Of a stretch of DNA of 64,000 nucleotides, positions 1 through 7,815 are shown one piece after another. Source of the DNA: DASYCK01 sp036500205 (lineage in GTDB: Bacteria; Myxococcota_A; Polyangia; Fen-1088). The DNA is taken from the NCBI GenBank assembly GCA_036500205.1, contig DASYCK010000041.1, positions 73,208 to 137,207 of the forward strand, in the 5' to 3' direction. Each line of letters begins with the position of its first letter. The stretch's first letter is position 1. The notes under the pieces were generated by a model. That model saw only the letters and a list, made by a program, of their open reading frames with translations. It ran no database searches and had not been told where the DNA came from. A program made the translations under genes and the position numbers.

Positions 1-382
1 CGCGAAGCGCAAACAGGCGGTTGTCGATGGGCGGATAGGGACGAAAGTGCTGACCGGGCGTGCCGTCCCACGAGTATCCGGGGGACACGCGCGTATCGAC
101 GGGGTGAGGACCGACGTAGCAGTAGCCGCCACCGCTGGTGGCACGGAAGGCAGGCCCCTCGACGTTGGGGGGAATCAGTGGCACGCCCGCGTTCGCCTCG
201 TCGCCATACGACGGCAGCGCCGCCCACGCATCATTTGCCGGTGCCGGTGCCTGCTGGCCCCGCGCGGGGCTTCCAGCGAACAGAGCGAGCCCGGCCGTGA
301 TGCCGACCACGGAGACCGGAAGGGCCTTCGCAGCGAGGGCGCCCCAGGAAATGGCGCGGGCGGACATCTTTGCTGTTCCCAT
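1..382 (-). CDS. Secreted protein of unknown function, N-terminal part (runs off left edge)
   Basis: The reverse frame is open from an ATG at 382 to the window edge. It encodes about 127 residues: a basic start, a hydrophobic stretch (SVVGITAGLALFAG) and a likely signal-peptidase site near ARGQQ, then a mature part beginning APAPANDAWAAL. The mature part has a Tyr/Pro/His-rich segment, YCYVGPHPVDTRVSPGY followed by WDGTPGQHFRPYPP, that looks like an ordered extracellular domain. An in-frame ATG at 367 is an alternative start; neither has a clear ribosome binding site. It lies 153 bp downstream of the LanB-type dehydratase on the same strand, so it may be the last gene of that unit. I do not recognise the family, and it has no leader/core features of a lanthipeptide precursor. 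Confidence 0.7.
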   Translation of the reverse strand, partial: MGTAKMSARAISWGALAAKALPVSVVGITAGLALFAGSPARGQQAPAPANDAWAALPSYGDEANAGVPLIPPNVEGPAFRATSGGGYCYVGPHPVDTRVSPGYSWDGTPGQHFRPYPPIDNRLFALR

Positions 383-535
383 ATTGGTCGCGCCCCACCG
401 AACCAGAATGCGAAGTCGGTCGAACGTCCGATTCCCAGCAATCTTCGGGCCCGCATGCGGGCCCACGTTCGCGTCGTCGCCGGTCATCCCGTACCAGGGG
501 ACCGTGCCGTGGATTCACGGACCGGGAACTTCACG

Positions 536-3526
536 TCACGGTCGGGGCCGGCGCCGCGTCCCCTCCCCGGGATGGTGCTCCAGGCTCTCGAGGGTCCGCT
601 CCCAGAACGTGTAGACCCGGATCTCGGCCTCGCGATCGGCCCCCAGCAGGCGCACGGTGTCGACGTGAACGATCGCCGGGAGGCTCCGCTGGCGGGTCGC
701 GGGGGTCAGCTCCGCGACGGCCTTCCGCGCCGTTTTCTCGAAGTCCCGCAGGAGGAGAGACACGGGGTCCGCGTGCGCGCCCCCTCCGAGCAGGTCTCGC
801 AGGCTGCCTTTCGCGGTCCGAAACGCGCGCGCCACCGCGTCGGCGAAGTCGTCGTCGACGTCCTGGGCATGGGCCGTGCGCCGCTGCAGCGCGAAGGCCC
901 GCCGTTGCGCGGCATCGAGGCCGAAGGCACGCGCCAGCGCGTCGTGCGCGGCGACACACAGCAGGAGCAGGGTGTCCTCGCCATCCGCGTCGCCGCCCAC
1001 CCCCTCGTCGTCCGCCGCCAGCAGCGCCAGCACCAGCTCGCTCGAGGCCCGGAAGAGCGCGTGAATCGCGGGCAGGGCCGCCATCCCGCCGAATCGCGCC
1101 GCTTCGGGGAAATAGGGTGTCTCCTCCACCGACACGATGTCGCCCGCCGCACACGCCTCCGCCAGGCCAATGTCGAGGACGCGTGCGAAGGCGGTGGCGT
1201 CGCCAGCGACCCGGAGGCGCAAGTGAGGTCGTCGTCCGGGACCGTCGACGTAGCGCTGGAAGAACCAGCCTTCGATGCTCCCTTCCTCGAGGGCCGCCGC
1301 CACGACGGGGTGAACCGCTTCGACCAGCACGGCGTTCTGGCGCTCCGCCGCGCCGAACAGCTTGAACGTCCTCCAAGCTCGTTCGGGAGCGCCGCGGCCG
1401 GGCGGGTGGACGCTGCCAGCCGCTCGGGTGGCGGCCGCGCTCGCCGCGGCGAACGCGCGCGCGTCGTCGTCCGGCGCGTCGACCAGTCCGATCACCGCCT
1501 CGACCCGGCGCCCGGATTCATCGGGCGTGGCGTCGAGCGGCGGCCAGATCTCGAACAGGCGCGCGTGTCCGGCCAGCTGTTTCACCGCGCCGGCGGAGGC
1601 GAGATCGACCGGCATCAGCTCGTCCTCGTTTCCCACCTGCACGAAGCGTGGCACCCCGGCCGTCCGACGCCATTCGGCCAGACGTCGCCGTGACGAGGAC
1701 CGCGCCGCGGGAATTCGCCAGCTGGCTGGCGCCACCACGAAGCCGTCGATGGTCACGCGGGGAAGCCAGGCCAGCTCGGCGAGCGGTCCGAACGCGAGCG
1801 CCCACGGCGCGTGCTGGCGGCGCAGGCTCCATCCCACCAGCGTGCGCCACAGGCCCGGAGGGGCAGTGGTGGAGCGCACACGGTGAAGCGGGGCGGGGGC
1901 GACCGCGCCACCGTCGCGCCGGCGCAGCGCCATCGGATCGAGCGCGGAGGGATCGGCGACCAGCTCGAGGTCGGCGAGGGGGATGGCGTCCTGCCCGTCA
2001 TCCGGCCATCCCGTGAGCGCCAGCGCGGCGCCGCGAACGGGCGGGTGCGCGCACAGCTCCGCGAGCCGCGCGTTCGGCGCGAAGACGACGTCGAGGGGAA
2101 CCTCTTCCGGACGCGCCCGGGCCTCGGCGTCCGCGAGCGCGGTGTAAAGGCCGCTCGACGCAGGACCGAGCGCGGCGGCGAACCGCCCCCAGCTCGCTCC
2201 AGCGGGCGCGTGCAGACCGAGCAGCCAGCCCGAGCCCTGGCGAAGCCCGGGCCGCGCGCGGCACGGGGTCAGGAACAGCTCGCAGGTGGGGGGCGCGCTT
2301 CCCGCCGTCACCAGGGGCTCGAGCTCGTCGGCGCGAAGGGACACTTCGCCATCGCGGTCACGTGCCGCCGCGACGATCCGGTCGAGGAGAAACGCCACCA
2401 GCGGCCGTGCCGGAGCGGGGTCGATCTCCACCCGTTCGTCGTCGGGATCGAGCCCGTCACCGGCGGGTGAGGTTCCGTAGTCGCCGCGGGCGAGCGCCGC
2501 CAGATCGAACGCCCCGGCGCCGAAGATCTCGGTGGCGGCATCGAGCGTTTCCGCCACCGCGCGGGCGGGCGTGCGCTCGGCCGACGGCGGGGACAGGGTC
2601 TCCTGCAGGCGGAACAGCAGCGGCGCGAGCGCGACCGCGCGGTTCACCACCGCCCGCGACAGCGTGACCAGCGACGGGGCAGGGAAGATCAGCGTGCCGT
2701 GAAGGGCGGGGCTCGCTGGCCCCTGGGCCGCGTCAGGCAGGGCGCCGAGCGCCGCCTGCGCGGCGTCGAGCGCGCCCCGGCGCAGCGCCGCTTGCGCCGT
2801 CGTGAAGGCGCGGGCGACGTCGGCGACCTCGGGAATCCGCGCCAGGCGCGCCGCCATCCATGAACCCGGCTCCGGTCCGACGAGCGGCGGGATCACATCG
2901 ACGTGCAGCAGGCCATCGTCGACCAAGGTGAGCAGCCAGTCGTCCGCCTCCGCCTCGTCGTCCGATGAGTCGATGAGGGCGGCCCGGACCGCCGGCCAGG
3001 CGGTCCAGCTCGCGCAAGCGTCCACCACGGCGACGAGGGCGTCATCGAGGTCGGCGCCATGCTCCTCGCAGAACTCACCATCCTTGCCCGGGGCGAGCCA
3101 CGTCATCGTGTGCGCGCCGAGGTTCAGCGACGGGGCGTGGCGGAGCCGCGCCCGCGCCCGGACCTCGGGTCGTTCCAGCAGGGCCCGCCCCAGGTCGGCC
3201 AGCCGCTTCCACGAAGCGGCCAGCCGTCCCACAGGCGCGGCCGTGCGCAGGCGGGTCCGTCCGCTGATGTGCCCTTCTCCGACCCCGGCCCAGAACCCAT
3301 GTGGCGTCGGGCGAAAGGCGGCTCGTCGCGCATAGCGTTCGAGGGCGCTCGCCGTCGCTGGCGCGGCGGCCGAACGCTTCAGCGCCGCCGCGAGCTCCGG
3401 GCTGGCGAGCGCGAGCGCCGCGCCCCCGAGCGGGCTCGCCGCGAGCCGCTCGCGCGGTCTCCGCAGCGCGCGCACGGGGAGCAGCGGCGCGCGAAAGAGA
3501 AATCGCGGCAGGGGCACGTAAGCCAT
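536..3526 (-). CDS. Class I lanthipeptide-type dehydratase (LanB), full length
   Basis: 996 residues matching LanB enzymes, which use glutamyl-tRNA to glutamylate and then eliminate Ser/Thr side chains of a RiPP precursor. Residues 1-715 are the glutamylation region: it opens with PRFLFRAPLLPVRAL and carries FRPTPHGFWAGVGEG at about 71-85, equivalent to the RxTPxG signature of NisB. Residues 717-985 are the SpaB-C/thiopeptide-type elimination domain, with GWFFQRYVDGPG, PHLRLRV and a terminal IVHVDTVRLLG. The His there (about 954) aligns with the NisB elimination His. Both activities therefore appear intact in one chain. The upstream secreted coiled-coil gene is 46 bp away on the same strand, suggesting co-transcription. 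No LanC, transporter, protease or Ser/Thr/Cys-rich precursor is visible nearby. Family call is firm; substrate is unknown. Confidence 0.9.
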   Translation of the reverse strand: MAYVPLPRFLFRAPLLPVRALRRPRERLAASPLGGAALALASPELAAALKRSAAAPATASALERYARRAAFRPTPHGFWAGVGEGHISGRTRLRTAAPVGRLAASWKRLADLGRALLERPEVRARARLRHAPSLNLGAHTMTWLAPGKDGEFCEEHGADLDDALVAVVDACASWTAWPAVRAALIDSSDDEAEADDWLLTLVDDGLLHVDVIPPLVGPEPGSWMAARLARIPEVADVARAFTTAQAALRRGALDAAQAALGALPDAAQGPASPALHGTLIFPAPSLVTLSRAVVNRAVALAPLLFRLQETLSPPSAERTPARAVAETLDAATEIFGAGAFDLAALARGDYGTSPAGDGLDPDDERVEIDPAPARPLVAFLLDRIVAAARDRDGEVSLRADELEPLVTAGSAPPTCELFLTPCRARPGLRQGSGWLLGLHAPAGASWGRFAAALGPASSGLYTALADAEARARPEEVPLDVVFAPNARLAELCAHPPVRGAALALTGWPDDGQDAIPLADLELVADPSALDPMALRRRDGGAVAPAPLHRVRSTTAPPGLWRTLVGWSLRRQHAPWALAFGPLAELAWLPRVTIDGFVVAPASWRIPAARSSSRRRLAEWRRTAGVPRFVQVGNEDELMPVDLASAGAVKQLAGHARLFEIWPPLDATPDESGRRVEAVIGLVDAPDDDARAFAAASAAATRAAGSVHPPGRGAPERAWRTFKLFGAAERQNAVLVEAVHPVVAAALEEGSIEGWFFQRYVDGPGRRPHLRLRVAGDATAFARVLDIGLAEACAAGDIVSVEETPYFPEAARFGGMAALPAIHALFRASSELVLALLAADDEGVGGDADGEDTLLLLCVAAHDALARAFGLDAAQRRAFALQRRTAHAQDVDDDFADAVARAFRTAKGSLRDLLGGGAHADPVSLLLRDFEKTARKAVAELTPATRQRSLPAIVHVDTVRLLGADREAEIRVYTFWERTLESLEHHPGEGTRRRPRP

Positions 3527-3572
3527 GGCCGGCGAGAGTAATACATCCCGCGGCGAGGCGATCAGAGACGCT

Positions 3573-4232
3573 TCACTGAAAGAGGCTGGCCGGCGCCGGT
3601 CGATCGGGAGGCGGGGTCATCCCCGGATCGCCGGCGGGCGTGGTCGGAACCTTGTCCGTCTCGGCGCCGTACGCGACGTCGAGCGAATCGCCCACGCATT
3701 GCGACAGCTCCTGTCGCAGGCCGTTGATGCGGTCCGTCGCCATCTCCACGCCGCGGAACTCGTGGCGCAGGCGCAGGTCGTCCAGCTGAATGTCGTCCCG
3801 GGCGAGCGCGGTCAAGCGATCGACGGCGATCCGGCGGGTCAGCTTCATGCGCGCCAGCCGATCCTGGATGCACGACAGCTTCAGGGCATCGCGCGTGCGA
3901 ATGGCCTCCGCCTTGGCGCGCTCCCCTTCGACCATCGCCATGGCCATCTGCTTGTCGTGGCGCTTGGCCAGTTCGAGCATCTCGCTGCGGCTCAGAGTCT
4001 GCGGCGCGTGCTCGCCCTGGTGTGGCTCGGCGGAGAGCTCGTCGATGTCCAGCTCGGGAAAAGAGGGCTCCGGCGCGGCGGCTCTGGGCTCCGTCGGCGC
4101 CGCTGGTTCGGCCTCCGCCTTCGGTGCGAGCTGGGCGAGCCGCTTCGTTTTAGCCATCGCGCCCGAGGCGGGAAGCAGCGCCGCGAACGCGCACAAGAGG
4201 ACCGGTCTGGATATCGCACGCCAACGCATCAC
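3573..4232 (-). CDS. Secreted coiled-coil protein of unknown function
   Basis: 219 residues. The N-terminus is a Sec signal peptide (MMRWRAISRPVLLCAFAALL, cleavage near AMA-KTKR). A Pro/Ala/Glu linker covers about 35-75. Residues 80-180 are strongly helical and charged (RSEMLELAKRHDKQMAMAM, then GERAKAEAIRTRDALKLSC) and predict a coiled coil. Two Cys, in LSCIQDR and LSQCVGD, could form a disulfide. The tail is Pro-rich. It sits 46 bp upstream of the LanB-type gene and 88 bp downstream of glgP, all on the minus strand. It has few Ser/Thr/Cys and is a poor lanthipeptide precursor candidate. No family recognised. Confidence 0.75.
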   Translation of the reverse strand: MMRWRAISRPVLLCAFAALLPASGAMAKTKRLAQLAPKAEAEPAAPTEPRAAAPEPSFPELDIDELSAEPHQGEHAPQTLSRSEMLELAKRHDKQMAMAMVEGERAKAEAIRTRDALKLSCIQDRLARMKLTRRIAVDRLTALARDDIQLDDLRLRHEFRGVEMATDRINGLRQELSQCVGDSLDVAYGAETDKVPTTPAGDPGMTPPPDRPAPASLFQ

Positions 4233-4320
4233 TCATGGGCATCGGCACCTCCCGCGAGACGGTTGAAAAGAAAGTTCTGGTTTGGCGCGCGTCAGAAACG
4301 TGGCGCGCCCGGCAAGGCGA

Positions 4321-6465
4321 CTACTTGGGCATCACGCAGCTCTGCGCGCCGGCCGCCGGCAGGTAGCACTCGCGGGTGTAGTCGATGACCATGCGGTCGG
4401 TGTTGAACCGCCAGCCGAGGGTGCGGATGGTGCGCTTCATGCGCGCCACCCATCCGCGTGGCACGTCCATCTCGTCGCGGTCGTAGAAGATCGGAATGAT
4501 CTCGTTCTGCAGCACGTCGTACAGACTTTGCGAATCCCGCCGATCTTGTTCTTCGACATCGACGTGGGTGATGCCGTCGCCGATGGCGAAGCCGTTCAGG
4601 CCGTCGTAGGCCTCTGCCCACCACCCGTCGAGCACCGAGCAGTTGAGCGCGCCGTTCAGCAGCGCCTTCTGTCCGCTGGTGCCGCTCGCCTCCTGCGGGC
4701 GGCGTGGGTTGTTCAACCAGACGTCGACACCTTGCACCAGGTGGCGCCCCACGTTGATGTCGTAGTTCTCGATGAAGACCACGCGGTCGCGTAGCTCGGG
4801 CGTGAGGCCTGCCTCGTGTACGTGGCGCAGGACCTCCTGCCCCGGCCGGTCGGCCGGGTGGGCCTTTCCCGCGAAGATCAGCTGCACGGGGCGCTTTGGA
4901 TCGGTCAGCAGGCGCTTGATCAGGTCGAAGTCACGGAAGATCAGGTCGGCGCGCTTGTACGTGGCGAAGCGGCGCGCGAAGCCGATCGTCAGCGCGTCGG
5001 GATCGAGCACCATCTGCGCCGCCTTGATCGACTCCTCGGGATAGGCGTTGCTCACCCGCTGCTCCCCGATCTTGCGGCGCACGAAATGAACGAGATCCGC
5101 CTTCAGGACGCGGTGGGTTTCCCACAGCTCCGCGTCGTGCACGTTCTCGATGCGCGCCCACGACTCGGGATCGGACAGGTGGTTCCGCCAGTCGGGGCCG
5201 ATGTTCTTGGCGAACAGGCGTTGCATGGCGGGCGCCAGCCACGTGCTCACGTGCACGCCGTTCGTGATGTGCCCCACGGGGACATCGTCCTCGCGCTGTC
5301 CGGGCCACAGCACCTGCCACGATTTCCGCGTGACCCGGCCGTGCAGGGCCGACACGCCGTTCGCGTGCCGGGACATCTTGAAGGCCAGCACCGTCATGTT
5401 CAGCGCCTCTCGGCTGTCCTCGGGACGGATGCGCCCGAGACCCAGGAAATCCTGGTGCGAGAGGCCCAGCGAGCGTCGCAGCGGCTCCAGATGGCTGTCG
5501 GCCAGCTCGGGGGGGAAGCGATCGTGCCCGGCGTCGACGGGGGTGTGGGTGGTGAAGACGGTGTTCTGGGCGACGTCCTGGGAGGCCGACGCGAAGTCGG
5601 CGCCCGTGATCTCCATGCGCAGCCGGGTGTACTCGAGGGTGGCGAAGGCGCTGTGCCCCTCGTTCAGATGGAGCCCGCCCCAGTTGATCCCGGCGGCGCG
5701 CAGCGCGCGGATGCCCCCCACGCCGAGCAGCAGCTCCTGACGGATACGGACGCGCTGGTCGCCGAAGTAGAGACGGGCGGCCAGGGCCTTGTTCTCGTCG
5801 GTGTTCCCCTCGACGTCGGTGTCGAGCAGCAAGAGGCGCGTCCGCCCCACCCAGATCTGCCACACCTTCGCGTAAAGCGTCTCGTTCATCGACAGCGGCA
5901 CCTCGATGACGATGGGGCGGCCCGCCGGGGTCAGCGCCGGGGAGGTGGGCAGACTCTCCGGGTTCGACCGGGCGTACTCGGCGTGCTGCCGCCCTTCCTT
6001 GTCGATGCGCTGGCGAAAGTACGACTCGCGATAGAACAGGCCCACGCCCACGAGCGGCAACCCCAGGTCGGAGGCGCTCTTCAGGTGGTCGCCCGCCAGC
6101 ACGCCCAGACCGCCACTGTAGATGGGCAGCGACTCATGGATGCCGAACTCGGCCGAGAAGTAGGCGACGGGGCGGACCCGCAGCGGGGCGGCGTGGGTGG
6201 AGGCCCAGGTGCGGGGCTCGTCCATGTAGTCGGTCAGCTCGCGGTGAGCGGCGTCGACCCGGGCCCGCAGGGTGGCGTTCCGCGACAGCGCGCCGGCCCG
6301 CTCGGGGGACAGGCCGTCCAGCATCATGATCGGGTTGTGGTTCGCCGCGCGAAACCCTTCGGCGTCGATGTCCCGAAACAGCTTGATGATGTGGGGGTTC
6401 CAGGACCACCACAGGTTGCGTGACAGGGCGGTGAGATGTTCCTTGAACTTTTCGGCCGCGTTCAT
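4321..6465 (-). CDS. glgP: Alpha-glucan (glycogen) phosphorylase
   Basis: 714 residues of the short bacterial/archaeal alpha-glucan phosphorylase type, which releases glucose-1-phosphate from glycogen or maltodextrin. The N-terminus (NLWWSWNPHIIKLFRDID) is the DUF3417 segment typical of this subfamily. Next come VAYFSAEFGIHESLPIYSGG and GVLAGDHLKSASDLGLPLVG, a LHLNEGHSAF motif, and the pyridoxal-phosphate region EASGTSGQKALLNGALN, whose Lys would carry the cofactor. It is divergent from glgC, with only 68 bp between the two start codons, so synthesis and breakdown genes probably share a regulatory region. An AT-rich 'tatagt' about 15 bp before the start could be its -10 element. The ATG at 6465 directly precedes the conserved DUF3417 segment. 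Confidence 0.97.
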   Translation of the reverse strand: MNAAEKFKEHLTALSRNLWWSWNPHIIKLFRDIDAEGFRAANHNPIMMLDGLSPERAGALSRNATLRARVDAAHRELTDYMDEPRTWASTHAAPLRVRPVAYFSAEFGIHESLPIYSGGLGVLAGDHLKSASDLGLPLVGVGLFYRESYFRQRIDKEGRQHAEYARSNPESLPTSPALTPAGRPIVIEVPLSMNETLYAKVWQIWVGRTRLLLLDTDVEGNTDENKALAARLYFGDQRVRIRQELLLGVGGIRALRAAGINWGGLHLNEGHSAFATLEYTRLRMEITGADFASASQDVAQNTVFTTHTPVDAGHDRFPPELADSHLEPLRRSLGLSHQDFLGLGRIRPEDSREALNMTVLAFKMSRHANGVSALHGRVTRKSWQVLWPGQREDDVPVGHITNGVHVSTWLAPAMQRLFAKNIGPDWRNHLSDPESWARIENVHDAELWETHRVLKADLVHFVRRKIGEQRVSNAYPEESIKAAQMVLDPDALTIGFARRFATYKRADLIFRDFDLIKRLLTDPKRPVQLIFAGKAHPADRPGQEVLRHVHEAGLTPELRDRVVFIENYDINVGRHLVQGVDVWLNNPRRPQEASGTSGQKALLNGALNCSVLDGWWAEAYDGLNGFAIGDGITHVDVEEQDRRDSQSLYDVLQNEIIPIFYDRDEMDVPRGWVARMKRTIRTLGWRFNTDRMVIDYTRECYLPAAGAQSCVMPK

Positions 6466-6533
6466 GGCGGCAAACTATATCCCGAAATCCCTTTTCCCTC
6501 TCATGTCGGTATACTCTCGCGGCGAAAGCAAAA

Positions 6534-7793
6534 ATGGACGGACAGCGTCGATATCTGGCCTTGATCATGGCGGGCGGAAAAGGCTCGCGACTCTCACCCC
6601 TCACGCTCGACCGCGCGAAGCCGGCCGTCCCCTTCGGGGGGCGCTACCGGATCATCGATTTCGTGCTGTCGAACATGGCGAACTCCGGCATTCGCGCCGT
6701 TTACGTCCTGACCCAGTACAAGTCCCAGTCGCTGGCCGAGCACGTGCAGCGGTCGTGGGGCGCGCGGATGGGCTATGACCAGTTCGTGACGGTCGTGCCG
6801 GCGCAGATGCGGATGGGGGAGCAGTGGTACCGCGGCACCGCGGACTCGGTGTTCCAGAACATCCATCTGGTCGAGGAGTTCCGGGCGGACGCCATCCTGG
6901 TCTTCGGCGCGGATCACATCTACAAGATGAACATCCGGCAGATGATCGAGCACCACCACGCGAAGAACGCGATTGCCACCATCGCCTGCCTGCCCATCCC
7001 GGTGGCGGAGGCCAACCAGTTCGGCATCGTCCAGATCGACGACGAGGGGCGAGTGATCGGCTTTCAGGAGAAGCCCGAGCGCGATCCGGTGACCATCCCC
7101 GGCGATCCCGAGCACTGCCTGGCCTCGATGGGGAACTACATCTTCCATCCGGGGGCGCTGCTCGACGAGCTGCGCGCCGACGCCGACCTGCGCGATTCCC
7201 GCCACGACTTCGGCGGCGAGATCCTCCCCACCATGCTGAAGACGGGGCGGGTGTTCGCCTACAACTTCGGCCTCAACCGCATCCGCGGTGTGTCGGACGA
7301 GATCGAGAACGCCTACTGGCGGGACGTGGGGACCCTGGACGCCTACTACGAGGCGAACATGGACCTTAAGAACGTCGTTCCCAGCTTGAACCTCTACAAC
7401 TGGGACTGGCCCATCATGACGGCGCAGTTTCCCGATCCGCCCGCAAAGCTGGTGTTCGACGAGGACACCCGCCGCGGCATCGCCCTGCAGTCGATCCTGT
7501 CGGGCGGCTGCATCGTCGCCGGAGGGTTCGTGAAGGATTCGGTGCTGGGGCGCAACGTGTTCGTCGACGCGGGCGCCGAGGTGCGCGACTCGCTGCTGTT
7601 CGACAACGTGTACGTGGGGCGGGGGGCGCGCGTCTCGCGCGCCATCATCGACAAGAACGTGCGTGTCGCCGACGGCGATCAGATCGGGCACGATCTGGCG
7701 CGCGACAAGCTGCGGTTCACGGTCAGCGAGGGGGGGGTGACGGTGGTCCAGAAAGCCAAGGACACGCTGTTGACGCGTTCGCGAAATTTCTAA
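6534..7793 (+). CDS. glgC: Glucose-1-phosphate adenylyltransferase (bacterial type)
   Basis: 419 residues. It makes ADP-glucose, the glucosyl donor for glycogen. The nucleotidyltransferase signature LIMAGGKGSRLSPLTLDRAKPAVPFGG is at the N-terminus, split here by its motifs AGGKGSRL and RAKPAVPFGG. WYRGTADSVFQN and the sugar-phosphate-binding FQEKPE follow, and the C-terminal third is a left-handed beta-helix (GRNVFVDAGAEVRDSLLFDN). The ATG follows 'gcgaaagcaaaa'; a candidate -10 (tatact) lies at 6510-6515. It is followed after 22 bp by the GH57 gene, with which it probably forms an operon. A second glgC of a different subtype lies at 32199-33455. Confidence 0.97.
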   Translation: MDGQRRYLALIMAGGKGSRLSPLTLDRAKPAVPFGGRYRIIDFVLSNMANSGIRAVYVLTQYKSQSLAEHVQRSWGARMGYDQFVTVVPAQMRMGEQWYRGTADSVFQNIHLVEEFRADAILVFGADHIYKMNIRQMIEHHHAKNAIATIACLPIPVAEANQFGIVQIDDEGRVIGFQEKPERDPVTIPGDPEHCLASMGNYIFHPGALLDELRADADLRDSRHDFGGEILPTMLKTGRVFAYNFGLNRIRGVSDEIENAYWRDVGTLDAYYEANMDLKNVVPSLNLYNWDWPIMTAQFPDPPAKLVFDEDTRRGIALQSILSGGCIVAGGFVKDSVLGRNVFVDAGAEVRDSLLFDNVYVGRGARVSRAIIDKNVRVADGDQIGHDLARDKLRFTVSEGGVTVVQKAKDTLLTRSRNF

Positions 7794-7815
7794 CGTTCGG
7801 TAAGGGGAGGGCGTT

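Noticed and set aside
1..382. Partial secreted gene as a lanthipeptide precursor
   Set aside because: The protein is long, begins with a cleavable signal peptide, and its visible part is Tyr/Pro-rich rather than a short Ser/Thr/Cys core.
47..1693. Long plus-strand open frame (about 548 codons) opposite the LanB gene
   Set aside because: It is antisense to a clear LanB gene; its product is Arg/Gly-rich, low-complexity and lacks family motifs. GC-rich DNA leaves such shadow frames open.
3573..4232. Secreted coiled-coil gene as the LanB substrate
   Set aside because: It has a Sec signal peptide, only two Cys and few Ser/Thr at the C-terminus, and a long helical body, unlike a leader-core precursor.
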